64,000 nucleotides of DNA from Polynucleobacter sp. JS-JIR-5-A7 (GCF_018687935.1 NZ_CP061308.1:552048-616047); one strand, 5' to 3'. Shown: positions 1 to 9,422, counted from the first letter of the stretch. The notes: generated by a model not told the origin, from the letters alone. A program made the numbers and translations.

Positions 1-493
1 CAGAAGGCACGCGCAAGTTATCTTCTAAAACGTAGAACTCACCTTCGCCTGCGCGCACGATATCAATACCAGCAATTTGTGCATAGATATCCCGTGGCAC
101 ACTGACGTTACGCATCTCTGGGCGATATTGCGCATTATTAAAAATTTGCTCAGCGGGAACGATGCCAGCTTTGATGATGTCTTCATCGTGATAGACGTCA
201 TAAATAAAGCGATTGAGCGCTTTGACGCGTTGACGTAAACCTGCCTCAAGCTGATGCCATTCTTTGGCAGTGAAAATTCGGGGGATTTGATCAAATGGAA
301 TGGTTCTTTCAGAACCTAGATCATCTCCGTAGACGGCGAATGTGATGCCCACGCGCCTAAAGATCAGGTCAGCTTCAGCACGCTTAAGACCCATGAGCGT
401 GTCGCTCTGTTGCTTTAACCAGTTATGAAAAACTTGGTAGTGAGGCCGTGCTTTGCCTGCGGCATCCAGCATTTCGTCAAAAGGCAATTTCAT
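1..493 (-). CDS. Circularly permuted type 2 ATP-grasp protein, N-terminal part (runs off the window)
   Basis: The reverse strand reads from ATG at 493 to the window edge without a stop, giving about 164 residues. Family-typical stretches include RRVGITFAVYGDD, NRFIYDVYHDEDI, NNAQYRPEM, IAGIDIVRAG and, at the edge, YVLEDNLRVPS. These are hallmarks of the DUF404/DUF407 circularly permuted ATP-grasp family, which usually sits next to an alpha-E protein and a transglutaminase-like protein. The family is thought to join an amine or amino acid to an acid using ATP; its substrate is not established. A perfect TGCACT-N5-AGTGCA palindrome lies 65-81 bases upstream of the start. The catalytic half lies outside the window. 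Confidence 0.88.
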   Translation of the reverse strand, partial: MKLPFDEMLDAAGKARPHYQVFHNWLKQQSDTLMGLKRAEADLIFRRVGITFAVYGDDLGSERTIPFDQIPRIFTAKEWHQLEAGLRQRVKALNRFIYDVYHDEDIIKAGIVPAEQIFNNAQYRPEMRNVSVPRDIYAQIAGIDIVRAGEGEFYVLEDNLRVPS

Positions 494-557
494 AGTTACC
501 AAACTAATGCCTTTAAGAGTTATAAGCTTTGGGGTTTGAAGCAGCTTGGTGCTGTAT

Positions 558-574
558 TGCACTATATAAGTGCA
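558..574. promoter_or_regulatory. 17-bp palindrome TGCACT-N5-AGTGCA, NtrC-like site
   Basis: The sequence shows a perfect inverted repeat TGCACT-atata-AGTGCA between smpB and the divergently placed ATP-grasp start at 493. Its length and half sites match the known NtrC enhancer consensus (TGCACY-N5-RGTGCA). A sigma-54 -24/-12 element of correct spacing is not clear: CAGCAC...TGCT follows on the minus strand, but its spacing is one base short. The role is therefore inferred. Confidence 0.45.
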
Positions 575-625
575 TGAAAGCGCGGATATTTGCCTTGAGG
601 CCGTTCTACCCCAGTTTTTGGGCTT

Positions 626-1078
626 TTAAGCGTTTAAATCGCCTCTCGCGATTCGGCCTTTTTGAACTTCCCACTCTCGTTCCTTGGTAGCAGCACGCTT
701 GTCATGTTGCTTTTTACCCCTAGCCAGACCGATTTCGCACTTCACATTGCCTTTGGAAAAGTGCAGATTGAGTGGTACGAGGGTATAACCCTTTTGCTCA
801 ACCTTACCGATCAATTTGCGGATCTCAATGGCATTTAGCAGAAGCTTTCGGGTGCGGGTGCTGTCTGGAACGATATGGGTAGAGGCTGATAGCAGGGGGG
901 TAATGTGGCAACCAATCAGAAAAAGCTCCGCCTTGCGAATGACGACATAGGCTTCTTTGACGTGCACGCGACCAGCTCGGATGGCTTTTACTTCCCAGCC
1001 CTCTAGCACTAGCCCTGCCTCAAAGCGCTCCTCGATAAAATAATCAAAGAAGGCTTTTTTGTTATCGACGATACTCAT
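626..1078 (-). CDS. smpB: SsrA-binding protein SmpB
   Basis: This 150-residue protein has the full family length. It binds tmRNA (SsrA) and brings it to stalled ribosomes for trans-translation in the cytoplasm. Family-typical stretches are [19 protein letters not shown] and [12 protein letters not shown] near the N terminus, then YTLVPL and the basic [10 protein letters not shown] tail, which in the family enters the empty mRNA channel. The start is ATG at 1078, 25 bases from the oppositely oriented ratA start, so the two genes share a short divergent promoter region. The ssrA gene itself is not in this window. Next to ratA and rnfH this is the usual proteobacterial arrangement. Confidence 0.97.
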   Translation of the reverse strand: MSIVDNKKAFFDYFIEERFEAGLVLEGWEVKAIRAGRVHVKEAYVVIRKAELFLIGCHITPLLSASTHIVPDSTRTRKLLLNAIEIRKLIGKVEQKGYTLVPLNLHFSKGNVKCEIGLARGKKQHDKRAATKEREWEVQKGRIARGDLNA

Positions 1079-1103
1079 ATTTATTTAGCTTCCAAGATCG
1101 ATT

Positions 1104-1535
1104 ATGGCAGACGTCTACAAGACCGTTTTAATTGGCCAATCAGCCGACCGAATGTATGGTTTGGTGACTGATGTAGCGCGTTACCCAGAGTTTTTACCTT
1201 GGTGTGGTGGGGTAGAAATTTTTGAGCAAACCGAAACTGTTTTGGATGCCAAAATCAATATCAATTTCAAGGGCATTAATCAGTACTTTCATACTCGCAA
1301 TGTGAACCATCGCCCCGAGACCATTGATATGGTTTTTGTGGATGGGCCATTCAAACATTTTTCAGGACAGTGGAATTTCATTCCTTTGCGAGAAGATGCT
1401 TGTAAGGTGGAATTTAAGCTCCATTGGGAATTTAAGAGCGTGATTCTGGATAAGATCATTGGACCTGTGTTTGGACACATTGCAGGGACATTTGTGGATT
1501 GTTTTGTAAAGCGCGCAGAAGAGCTGTATGGCTAA
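1104..1535 (+). CDS. ratA: RatA/COQ10-type START-domain protein
   Basis: This 143-residue single-domain protein has the polyketide cyclase/START fold of the COQ10-RatA family. It begins MADVYKTVLIGQSADRMYGLV and carries VARYPEFLPWCGGVEI and a late GPVFGHIAGTFVDCFVKRA stretch, all typical of the family. Members bind a hydrophobic ligand and support ubiquinone function. The E. coli homologue was also reported to block 70S ribosome assembly, hence the toxin name. Its place beside smpB and rnfH is conserved across proteobacteria and argues for a housekeeping role rather than a plasmid-type toxin-antitoxin pair. It overlaps rnfH by 8 bases, so the two are probably translated together. Confidence 0.9.
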   Translation: MADVYKTVLIGQSADRMYGLVTDVARYPEFLPWCGGVEIFEQTETVLDAKININFKGINQYFHTRNVNHRPETIDMVFVDGPFKHFSGQWNFIPLREDACKVEFKLHWEFKSVILDKIIGPVFGHIAGTFVDCFVKRAEELYG

Positions 1536-1878
1536 TCGCACGATGGAGATCTGGATTTGTGATGCTAGGCAAGGCAATCCGATACTCAGTCCTTTTCAAC
1601 TGGTCCTCACCCCTACTGAAACCCCGACAGTGGGCTTGGCACTCCTAAAAGCTGGCTTAGTGGTGGATCAAGCAGACCCGGCTTTTGCTAGAAAGGGCTG
1701 TTACGGCGTTTTTGGAAAACGTAAGGAGTGGGATAGCCCAATTTATGCCGGAGATCGCTTAGAGCTCTACTCCCCCTTATTAATTGACCCTAAGGCGGTC
1801 CGGCGCAAAAAGGCAAACCAGAACCAGGACGCCAAATTCCAGGCAGCGGCAGCCAAAAGGAAGGCTAGGAGGCTATAA
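1528..1878 (+). CDS. rnfH: RnfH-family (UPF0125/RatB) beta-grasp protein
   Basis: This 116-residue protein belongs to the ubiquitin-like RnfH/UPF0125 family. The first 85 or so residues hold the family pattern, including a conserved GVFGKRKEWDSPIYAGDRLELYSPL-type region (residues about 68-92; key residues G, K, D, RxE). It ends in a lysine/arginine-rich tail. The function is unknown; in E. coli the gene pairs with ratA as ratAB. The start at 1528 overlaps the end of ratA by 8 bases. The tail region overlaps the likely guaB -10 box. Confidence 0.88.
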   Translation: MANRTMEIWICDARQGNPILSPFQLVLTPTETPTVGLALLKAGLVVDQADPAFARKGCYGVFGKRKEWDSPIYAGDRLELYSPLLIDPKAVRRKKANQNQDAKFQAAAAKRKARRL

Positions 1879-1879
1879 T
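1874..1879 (+). promoter_or_regulatory. Possible guaB promoter -10 box
   Basis: A perfect TATAAT lies at the very end of rnfH, 26 bases before the guaB ATG. No good -35 hexamer is visible 17 bases upstream, so this is a tentative call from the -10 match and position alone. Confidence 0.4.
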
Positions 1880-1895
1880 CTGTTTTTGTGACTAG

Positions 1896-3368
<1,473 letters not shown>

Positions 3369-3417
3369 TAACTAAATAAAAGCTGAAATTAAGGCTGAAT
3401 TAAAGACTGATTCTTTC

Positions 3418-5025
3418 GTGCACGACAAAATACTGATTCTCGACTTTGGTTCACAAGTAACTCAATTAATTGCTAGGCGTGTGCGTGATGCCCGCGTGTA
3501 TTCAGAGATTCACCCCTACGATTGCGATCCAGAATTCATTCGCAAATTTATTCAAGAGCAGGGTGGCAAAGGCATCATTCTCTCTGGCGGTCCTAGCTCA
3601 GTGACCGAAGATGGTAGTCCGCGTGCTCCACAAATCGTATTTGAATTAGGCGTTCCCGTTTTAGGGATTTGCTATGGCATGCAGACCATGGCAACCCAAT
3701 TGGGAGGTGCAGTTGCTTCAGCTGAGTCATTGGGTAAGGCACGTGAGTTTGGTTACTCAGAAGTGCGCGCTCATGGCCACACTAACTTACTCAAGGGCAT
3801 TCAGGATTTTTCTACCAGTGAAGGCCATGGCATTCTCAAGGTGTGGATGAGTCATGGTGATTCAGTAACCAACATGCCGCCATCTTTTCAATTGATGGCT
3901 TCCACTGAATCTTGCCCGATTGCGGGCATGGCTGATGAAGAGCGCCGCTTCTATGCATTTCAGTTTCACCCAGAAGTGACCCATACCATTCAAGGTGCCG
4001 CTATTCTTGAGCGCTTCGTGCATGAGATCTGCCAGTGCAAGCCTGATTGGGTCATGGGTGACTATATTGCCGAGGCGGTTGAGAATATTCGCAAGCAAGT
4101 GGGTAATGAAGAAGTTATCCTCGGTCTGTCTGGTGGTGTTGACTCGAGTGTTGCTGCCGCTTTAATCCATCGTGCTATTGGCGATCAACTGACTTGCGTG
4201 TTTGTTGATCACGGCCTGCTTCGTTTGAACGAAGGTGACATGGTCATGGAAATGTTTGCGCGTAACCTGGGTGTTAAAGTCATTCGTGTCGATGCAAAAA
4301 ATACTTTTATGGCTAAGTTAGCAGGTGTTTCTGATCCAGAAGCGAAGCGAAAAATCATCGGTAAAGAATTCGTTGAAATCTTCCAGACTGAGTCCGGCAA
4401 GATCAAAAATGCTCAGTGGTTAGCTCAGGGAACTATTTATCCGGACGTGATTGAGTCTGCCGGTAAAGGTAAGAAGGGCGCGCATACGATTAAGAGTCAC
4501 CATAACGTTGGCGGCCTGCCTGAAGATATGCATCTCAAATTACTAGAGCCATTGCGTGAGTTATTTAAAGATGAGGTACGAGAGCTGGGCGTTGCTTTAG
4601 GTCTGCCACGTGAGATGGTCTATCGTCACCCTTTCCCGGGACCAGGTTTGGGTGTGCGCATTTTGGGTGAAGTCAAAGCAGAGTTTGCAGACTTGCTGCA
4701 ACGCGCTGATGCGATCTTCATAGAAGAATTGCGCAGCACGATTGATGAAGCTAGCCAGAAGTCCTGGTATGACCTGACCAGCCAGGCTTTCGCCGTCTTC
4801 TTGCCGGTGAAATCGGTTGGTGTCATGGGTGATGGCAGAACTTATGAATATGTTGTGGCACTTCGAGCAGTGCAAACGCAAGACTTTATGACGGCCCATT
4901 GGGCTCACTTGCCACATGAGTTACTAGGCAAAGTTTCCAATCGCATCATCAATGAAGTGCGTGGCATCAATCGCGTTGTCTACGATATCAGCGGCAAACC
5001 ACCGGCAACGATTGAGTGGGAATAG
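3418..5025 (+). CDS. guaA: GMP synthase (glutamine-hydrolysing)
   Basis: This 535-residue enzyme converts XMP to GMP using ATP and glutamine. The N-terminal class I glutamine amidotransferase domain (about 1-200) has its nucleophile in GICYGMQT (Cys85) and its histidine/glutamate in FHPEV. The ATP pyrophosphatase domain follows with the PP-loop LSGGVDSS near residue 235. The C-terminal dimer domain ends [17 protein letters not shown]. The start is GTG at 3418 ([12 protein letters not shown] follows); no ATG fits upstream of the conserved N terminus. It lies just after guaB and is probably cotranscribed. Confidence 0.98.
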   Translation: MHDKILILDFGSQVTQLIARRVRDARVYSEIHPYDCDPEFIRKFIQEQGGKGIILSGGPSSVTEDGSPRAPQIVFELGVPVLGICYGMQTMATQLGGAVASAESLGKAREFGYSEVRAHGHTNLLKGIQDFSTSEGHGILKVWMSHGDSVTNMPPSFQLMASTESCPIAGMADEERRFYAFQFHPEVTHTIQGAAILERFVHEICQCKPDWVMGDYIAEAVENIRKQVGNEEVILGLSGGVDSSVAAALIHRAIGDQLTCVFVDHGLLRLNEGDMVMEMFARNLGVKVIRVDAKNTFMAKLAGVSDPEAKRKIIGKEFVEIFQTESGKIKNAQWLAQGTIYPDVIESAGKGKKGAHTIKSHHNVGGLPEDMHLKLLEPLRELFKDEVRELGVALGLPREMVYRHPFPGPGLGVRILGEVKAEFADLLQRADAIFIEELRSTIDEASQKSWYDLTSQAFAVFLPVKSVGVMGDGRTYEYVVALRAVQTQDFMTAHWAHLPHELLGKVSNRIINEVRGINRVVYDISGKPPATIEWE

Positions 5026-5077
5026 AAACTCACGATTGAGTCACTATCCAATCCGCTAAATACAGTATTTAACTTCC

Positions 5078-5788
5078 TTGAAATTTTTCCAACGACCCCC
5101 TTTTGTTCAGGGTTTAAAAGTGATGCTCGAATCATCTCCGGGGATTATTGCTTGGTCCTTGGTCACGAGCATTAGTTTGCTGGGCGCGGGACTGAGCCCG
5201 GTAAATACATTTTGGTTCAACATCCTCGTCTATGCAGGATCTTCGCAATTGGCGGTGATGCCATTGATCGCTGGAGATTATCCCTTTTGGACTGTTTGGC
5301 TGACTGCATTGATTGTGATGTCGCGTTTTGTTATTTTTAGCGCAGTCCTTCAACCTCACTTTAAACATTATTCTTTCTGGCAAAGACTGGGTATTGGGAG
5401 CTTAAACACCGATATGAGTTTCGCAAAATTTGTAGAAAAGTTTCCTTCGCCAGATAACCTTCAAGGGAGCCAAGTTGAGCTGCTCTATTTCATGGGAATG
5501 GTCCTAGCGCATTGGTTTTTTTGGCAGATAGGTGCATTAATTGCCATTTTTTTTGGGTCTTATATTCCGATCTCTTGGGGCCTTGGCTTTGCTGGACCGC
5601 TAGCATTGCTAGCCTTGATCATTCCTGCCATTAAACATAAAACTGCTGTTATCTCAGCATTAGCAGCTGCTGGCACTTGTATCTTAACTATCAATCTGCC
5701 GTATCGCTTAACGATTGTTTGCTCAGTGATTGCTGGTGTGATGGCTGCGGTATTGGTAGACAAACAATCTCAAAAGAGGAATGTATGA
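5078..5788 (+). CDS. azlC: AzlC-family branched-chain amino acid exporter, large subunit
   Basis: This protein of about 236 residues has several hydrophobic segments and AzlC-type features: RPPFVQGLK at the N terminus, then a segment after SPG, and HWFFWQIGALI in the second half. AzlC with AzlD forms an inner-membrane exporter of branched-chain amino acids or related compounds. The start used here is TTG at 5078, because the next start (ATG 5123) would remove the conserved RPPFVQGLK stretch; no strong ribosome binding site supports either. It overlaps azlD by four bases (ATGA). A second, diverged AzlCD pair lies at 33661-34805. Confidence 0.85.
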   Translation: MKFFQRPPFVQGLKVMLESSPGIIAWSLVTSISLLGAGLSPVNTFWFNILVYAGSSQLAVMPLIAGDYPFWTVWLTALIVMSRFVIFSAVLQPHFKHYSFWQRLGIGSLNTDMSFAKFVEKFPSPDNLQGSQVELLYFMGMVLAHWFFWQIGALIAIFFGSYIPISWGLGFAGPLALLALIIPAIKHKTAVISALAAAGTCILTINLPYRLTIVCSVIAGVMAAVLVDKQSQKRNV

Positions 5789-6120
5789 ATACAGTGGACT
5801 TATGGATTGCTTTTTTTGGCTTGATGCTAGTGAGCATACTGAGTAGGGGCTCTATTCTTTTAGTGGGCTCAAAATTTCCCATTCCCAGAAGTATTCATGA
5901 GTTTTTGCGCTATGCACCTACTGCAGCTCTCATTGCCATTGTTCTTCCAGATGTGCTATTTGCAAAAGATCCGGCAACCCAACTATTTGAATTAAACCTG
6001 TATTCACCCCAACTATTTGGTGCAATTGGCGGAGTGATTGGGTTTTTAGTAACCAACAGCATCTTGGCAACCATATTATTGGGAATGACTTTTTTTACTC
6101 TTGCCAGATTTTTTATCTAA
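5785..6120 (+). CDS. azlD: AzlD-family exporter, small subunit
   Basis: This 111-residue protein has three to four hydrophobic segments and the AzlD pattern: LWIAFFGLMLVSILSRGS, then IPRSIHEFLRYAPTAALIAI. It partners the preceding AzlC in the inner membrane. The ATG at 5785 overlaps the azlC stop codon (ATGA) and follows an AGAGG ribosome binding site, so it is preferred over upstream in-frame codons. Its end overlaps the end of the opposite-strand response regulator by four bases, leaving no room for a separate terminator. Confidence 0.86.
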   Translation: MNTVDLWIAFFGLMLVSILSRGSILLVGSKFPIPRSIHEFLRYAPTAALIAIVLPDVLFAKDPATQLFELNLYSPQLFGAIGGVIGFLVTNSILATILLGMTFFTLARFFI

Positions 6121-6734
6121 GCATTAACTAAATCTGCCTCAAGATACATTCTCACTAGGGCTTGTATAGAGTCCGCATGCATTTTCTCCATCACTCTTGC
6201 CTTGTGCACTTTGATCGTGGCATCAACCGTGCCTAGCTCAACAGCAATTTCTTTGTTTAATAAGCCTCTAACCAATAAAGAGCAAACCTCTTTTTCCCTT
6301 GGCGTTAGAGTGAGAAAACATTGTTTGATATCTAACTCTTTGGATAATTGAACCAGTTGTTGCTTATCTAGCTCAAGCGCCTTGCTCAAGGCAATTAATA
6401 GATCTTCGAGTTTGACTGGTTTAAATAAAAAATCTATCGCACCATTTTTAAGACTAGAAACAATTTGATGGGGATGACTTTGTCCGCTAATAAAAATAAT
6501 AGGTGTTCTGCGACCCAGGGCTAACAATTGCTGCTGCAGTTCAACTCCAGACATATCAGGCATTTGCATATCCAAAAGAATCACTGCTGGAGAGATTGGG
6601 AGAGATTCTTTTAAAAAATTGATGCCAGATTGGTAATGATCTACGGTGTAGCCTACCTCGCTCAACATTCTGGAGAGTGAAATGCGCATTGAGTCATCGT
6701 CATCGATTATGAAAATGTGGCCAGATTTAGTCAT
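6117..6734 (-). CDS. FixJ/NarL-type response regulator
   Basis: This 205-residue, two-domain protein has a receiver domain at residues 5-120 with acidic pocket DDDD (11-14), phosphoacceptor Asp55 in ILLDMQMPD, the FISG switch region and Lys in FKPVK. A LuxR-type HTH at about 140-200 starts LTPREKEVCSLLVRGLLNKEIA. It is transcribed away from a membrane histidine kinase that starts 187 bases away, which is most likely its partner. The shared upstream region holds the inverted repeat ATTAGC-N6-GCTAAT (6795-6812) and the palindrome TTAGCTAA (6752-6759), candidate binding sites. The signal and wider targets are unknown. Confidence 0.9.
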   Translation of the reverse strand: MTKSGHIFIIDDDDSMRISLSRMLSEVGYTVDHYQSGINFLKESLPISPAVILLDMQMPDMSGVELQQQLLALGRRTPIIFISGQSHPHQIVSSLKNGAIDFLFKPVKLEDLLIALSKALELDKQQLVQLSKELDIKQCFLTLTPREKEVCSLLVRGLLNKEIAVELGTVDATIKVHKARVMEKMHADSIQALVRMYLEADLVNA

Positions 6735-6794
6735 AAAGAGAGGGTTTATATTTAGCTAATTAGGTCAATTTAAATCAAAGTATAGGCTGAGGAT

Positions 6795-6812
6795 ATTAGC
6801 CCTATAGCTAAT
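6795..6812. promoter_or_regulatory. Inverted repeat ATTAGC-N6-GCTAAT between response regulator and kinase genes
   Basis: The sequence has perfect 6-bp arms separated by CCTATA. The same arms and spacing recur at 8365-8382 just before the XRE gene, and the half site recurs as TTAGCTAA at 6752-6759. I infer an operator, most simply for the neighbouring response regulator. Confidence 0.6.
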
Positions 6813-6920
6813 CAGATCTCATCTTCTATGCCTTTGTTACAACAGCCCTTCATTGCAAGGATCCTCAAGCGGGGCCCCTTTTTAAGCGACATTTCAGTCT
6901 GCTATCTGTAATATTCAGTG

Positions 6921-8369
6921 ATGGAAGTCGCTAATCAAATCTTTTTTATTGTTTTTTCGCTCATTGGCCTGGGATTATTTTTAAGCGCCTTGTATCAATA
7001 TCGTGCCAATGAAAAAGGTGATTTCAGCATCTATTGGCCAATGAGTGTCGGCCTTTTTTCACTCTCTTCCTTTTGTTTTGGAATTGCCTTGTGGTTTCAT
7101 CAGTTTTTTCTCACAATTGCAAATAGCTCATTTATTGTTTCAGTTCTCCTCCTGATATTTTTATATCGTTCATGGAATAAACGGCCTTTTACTAAGTTTC
7201 AAGCTTTGCTTGTATCAATTATTTCGATCTTTATTTTCTTTTTCTATGATTACTTGCGGGTAATTCCAGATACCTTTAAGCATCGCGTTGCCTTAATTAC
7301 TATTACTCAAGAGCTATTTTTAATCTGGCAAATATGGGAGTTGAGGGAGTATTACAAAAAAGACCGAACAGTGGTTGTAAAGTGGCTTATTTTTTTATCA
7401 GTATTAACCTTATTCGGAGAAATTGTCAGAACTCTTTGGGTATTAATTGGTAGTACTCATACCAATTTCTTTTTATATGCCCAAGATGCAGTGGCTTTAA
7501 CGCTTTTATGGATTGGCTATGGCAGTACGATATTGGTATATGTGGCTCTAGGCAGTTTTTATTTAGAAAAACAAATCACAAAAGAAAATCAAATTGCTAA
7601 TACGCTTGAGAAAACAAGAGAAGAAAACGAGAAAATCATCGAGCTCTTAAAAGAAAAAGAGCGTTTGATTTATGGGTTGATGAAAGCCAATAAAACGGCC
7701 GCTACTGGTGCCTTATCGGCATCAATTGCTCATGAACTCAATCAACCTCTTGCAGCATCTAATCTGAATATCCAGTTTCTCAAAATGAAATTAGAAAAAG
7801 GAGTCCTCAATCCGGAGTTGGGTAAAGAAATTTTAGATTCCTTGGAAGAGGATAACAAGCGAGCCGCTACGATTGTCAAATCTTTAAGGTCAATATTTAC
7901 TGAGGGTGATTTGAATGCTCAGGATGTTCAATTAGGCGATTCCATTTCTAAGGTACTAGATATTGTGAGGCCAGAGCTAAAGTCAAAGAATATCCAAATT
8001 CAGTTAAAGGTAGATGATGACTTAGCAGTGAAGGTTAACCCAGCTGAAATTGAGCAAGTGATATTGAATCTTGTGAACAATGCCACGCAGGCTTTGGCTA
8101 ATTCAGGAACACTCCAGCGTCGTATTGCTATAGAGGCCATGAGATCTGGCCATTCCGTCAAATTAAGCATTTCTGATAATGGCGGGGGCGTACCTACTGA
8201 ATTTAAACCTCAACTATTTGAGCTGTTAAGTACCACCAAGCAGACTGGAATGGGTCTAGGCCTATGGCTTTGCAAGCACATTATCACTAGATATCGAGGT
8301 TCTATTCATTATGAGGATGCCTTTGGTAGCGGCGCACGATTCATTGTGGAGCTACCTCTCTCTCATTAG
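6921..8369 (+). CDS. Membrane sensor histidine kinase
   Basis: About 482 residues. The N-terminal half (1-215) holds about seven hydrophobic membrane segments and no periplasmic sensor domain, so the sensed signal may be in or near the membrane. A charged coiled-coil-like linker (about 215-255) follows. HisKA has SIAHELNQPLAA (phosphoacceptor His near residue 271). The HATPase domain has NLVNNATQAL, DNGGG and GMGLGLWLCKHI. ATG at 6921 is chosen; GTG directly before it is possible. It is divergent from the FixJ-type regulator. The A+T-rich membrane part contrasts with its neighbours. Its stop codon lies inside the second ATTAGC inverted repeat. Confidence 0.9.
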   Translation: MEVANQIFFIVFSLIGLGLFLSALYQYRANEKGDFSIYWPMSVGLFSLSSFCFGIALWFHQFFLTIANSSFIVSVLLLIFLYRSWNKRPFTKFQALLVSIISIFIFFFYDYLRVIPDTFKHRVALITITQELFLIWQIWELREYYKKDRTVVVKWLIFLSVLTLFGEIVRTLWVLIGSTHTNFFLYAQDAVALTLLWIGYGSTILVYVALGSFYLEKQITKENQIANTLEKTREENEKIIELLKEKERLIYGLMKANKTAATGALSASIAHELNQPLAASNLNIQFLKMKLEKGVLNPELGKEILDSLEEDNKRAATIVKSLRSIFTEGDLNAQDVQLGDSISKVLDIVRPELKSKNIQIQLKVDDDLAVKVNPAEIEQVILNLVNNATQALANSGTLQRRIAIEAMRSGHSVKLSISDNGGGVPTEFKPQLFELLSTTKQTGMGLGLWLCKHIITRYRGSIHYEDAFGSGARFIVELPLSH

Positions 8370-8382
8370 CCTCAGGGCTAAT
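8365..8382. promoter_or_regulatory. Second inverted repeat ATTAGC-N6-GCTAAT upstream of the XRE gene
   Basis: The arms ATTAGC/GCTAAT and the 6-base spacing are the same as at 6795-6812; here the arms extend to 7 bp (ATTAGCC/GGCTAAT). It starts in the kinase stop codon and ends 54 bases before the small HTH gene, a good place for an operator. Confidence 0.58.
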
Positions 8383-8436
8383 TGACTAGGACTACAGCGA
8401 GGGCGAACATAAGAGCCTACATTTGTATGGGTTTTT

Positions 8437-8751
8437 ATGAACTTAGCAGAAATTCAATCCTTTAAGCAGATTGGCAGGCATCTTCGCAGTGTACGGGAGA
8501 TACGGGGCCTGACATTGTCTGCAGCGGCCAGCACTTGTGGATTAAAAATTTTTGAGATCGTTCGCATAGAAAATGGAGAACTGTTGGGGTACCAGCAAGT
8601 GCCAGAGAATACCTTATCCAACGCCCAAATTTATGCTAAAGCCTTAGATATTGAATTGAGTGATTACAAGGAGCAACCTTGTGTTGAGCAAGCAAAAGTA
8701 AACGCCAATGTTTATGAAGGCGATATTCCCGTCTTTTTAAGAAAAAAATAA
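8437..8751 (+). CDS. Small XRE-type helix-turn-helix protein
   Basis: This 104-residue protein has an N-terminal helix-turn-helix at about residues 10-65 (IGRHLRSVREIRGLTLSAAA, then GLKIFEIVRIENGE). The C-terminal third shows no motif that I recognise. It lies 67 bases after the histidine kinase and just behind a copy of the ATTAGC inverted repeat, so it may belong to the two-component regulon. A strong rho-independent terminator follows at 8782. The ribosome binding site is weak. The target is unknown. Confidence 0.75.
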   Translation: MNLAEIQSFKQIGRHLRSVREIRGLTLSAAASTCGLKIFEIVRIENGELLGYQQVPENTLSNAQIYAKALDIELSDYKEQPCVEQAKVNANVYEGDIPVFLRKK

Positions 8752-8781
8752 TAATTCGGCATACCCGATCCTTACGGGTTT

Positions 8782-8816
8782 AACCACTTTGAGTGAAAAC
8801 TTAAGGTGGTTTTTTA
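8782..8816 (+). terminator. Rho-independent terminator after the XRE gene
   Basis: A 9-bp stem (AACCACTTT with AAGGTGGTT, one G-U pair) and a 12-base loop are followed by a run of T. It lies 31 bases after the HTH stop codon and separates the core genome from the tRNA-flanked accessory DNA. Confidence 0.8.
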
Positions 8817-8885
8817 TTTGAGCCACATTATTAATGATGGAAATAGTTATTGCTTATCTAAAATGCTAGCCCCGTGCCAAACAAG

Positions 8886-8930
8886 AGCTAAAAAGAGAAA
8901 GGCTTCAAAAGTATTTCGCCTTTAAAGCCC
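8886..8930 (-). terminator. Probable fossil tRNA terminator, minus strand
   Basis: On the minus strand GGCTTTAAAG pairs with CTTTTGAAGCC (one bulge) and is followed by TTTCTCTTTTT. It lies just beyond the decayed tRNA-Lys 3' end at 8940, where the terminator of an intact tRNA gene would be. I infer it is the original terminator displaced by island insertion. Confidence 0.6.
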
Positions 8931-8939
8931 TCTACATCT

Positions 8940-9006
8940 TGGTGGGTCGGGCGATATTGACTGCGCCAAAAATTCGTTTTCAAACTCGCGCCTAACGGAT
9001 TTAAAG
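8940..9006 (-). pseudogene. Decayed 3' part of tRNA-Lys (fossil attachment site 1)
   Basis: The first 15 bases (TGGTGGGTCGGGCGA) are identical to the 3' end of the intact tRNA-Lys at 30428, including the encoded CCA. After an insertion of roughly 20 bases, AACTCGCGCCTAACGGAT matches the T-arm, variable loop and anticodon-stem region with few changes. The 5' half of the tRNA is missing. This is what remains when an element integrates into a tRNA 3' end and rebuilds the gene on its other side. Confidence 0.75.
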
Positions 9007-9083
9007 ACGTGAAATCGCTCTAAAACAGTAATTTAGACATTGGTCTAAACCTACCTAGAAAGTGACGTGAGATAAGTAGTAGA
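9007..9083. repeat. 77-bp direct repeat, copy 1
   Basis: It is identical to 27277-27353 at 71 of 77 positions with no gaps, and in the same orientation. Both copies directly follow a decayed tRNA-Lys 3' fragment. The centre carries a perfect inverted repeat TTTAGAC-attg-GTCTAAA (9032-9049). I infer that it is the end of an integrated element, perhaps with an integrase or excisionase binding site. Confidence 0.85.
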
Positions 9084-9294
9084 AAAACTCCTCTTTGGAA
9101 AGCTTAGCTAGTGAACCTAATATAACTTCAGTATGTTCACCAGCAATTGGTGAGGGCGAATCGTAATTACTAGGAGTGTTGCTAAATTTAATGGGAAATC
9201 CTGGAGCCGATGCGCTAACTGTGGATTTGGATAGCCGGTTGGTTAAGACTGAAATCATCTTTTGCTCTTGTAATTGTTTCCATTTTTGGCTCGT
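9055..9294 (-). pseudogene. Remnant of a CaiB/BaiF-type CoA-transferase, C terminus only
   Basis: The minus-strand frame is open from just after a stop at 9295-9297 to the stop at 9055. It encodes about 67 residues from an ATG at 9258. GFPIKFSNTPSNYDSPSPIAGEHTEVIL is the C-terminal signature region of family III CoA-transferases (key residues: KxSxTP, P-x-x-GEHT-x-x-x-L). A complete member has about 400 residues, so some 85% is missing, and I found no matching upstream frame. The stop codon lies in the 77-bp repeat, placing the break at an island end. Confidence 0.7.
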
Positions 9295-9422
9295 TTATTC
9301 TTTATGGGTTGAGTGATTGAGTGCCTCATAAATGGGGCTTTAATTGATGGTCCCTTTTAGATTGAGGGCTTATGGACATCCAAATTTTCTTCCTAAGAGG
9401 ACTTGGCAAATAGACTGGTGGC

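Noticed and set aside
494..557. Sigma-54 promoter for the ATP-grasp gene
   Set aside because: CAGCAC...TGCT on the minus strand has a -24/-12 spacing one base short and would lie immediately beside the putative enhancer, which is too close.
7..640. CRISPR array or insertion sequence anywhere in the window
   Set aside because: I saw no regularly spaced repeats, no cas genes, no transposase and no terminal inverted repeats in the 64 kb.
1104..1878. ratA-rnfH as a toxin-antitoxin system
   Set aside because: The E. coli naming suggests it, but the conserved smpB-ratA-rnfH order and COQ10-like fold point to a housekeeping role; nothing here shows antitoxin function.
9259..9420. Upstream part of the CoA-transferase remnant in other frames
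   Set aside because: I translated the minus strand here in the relevant frames and found stops and no family motifs, so only the C-terminal stub is called.
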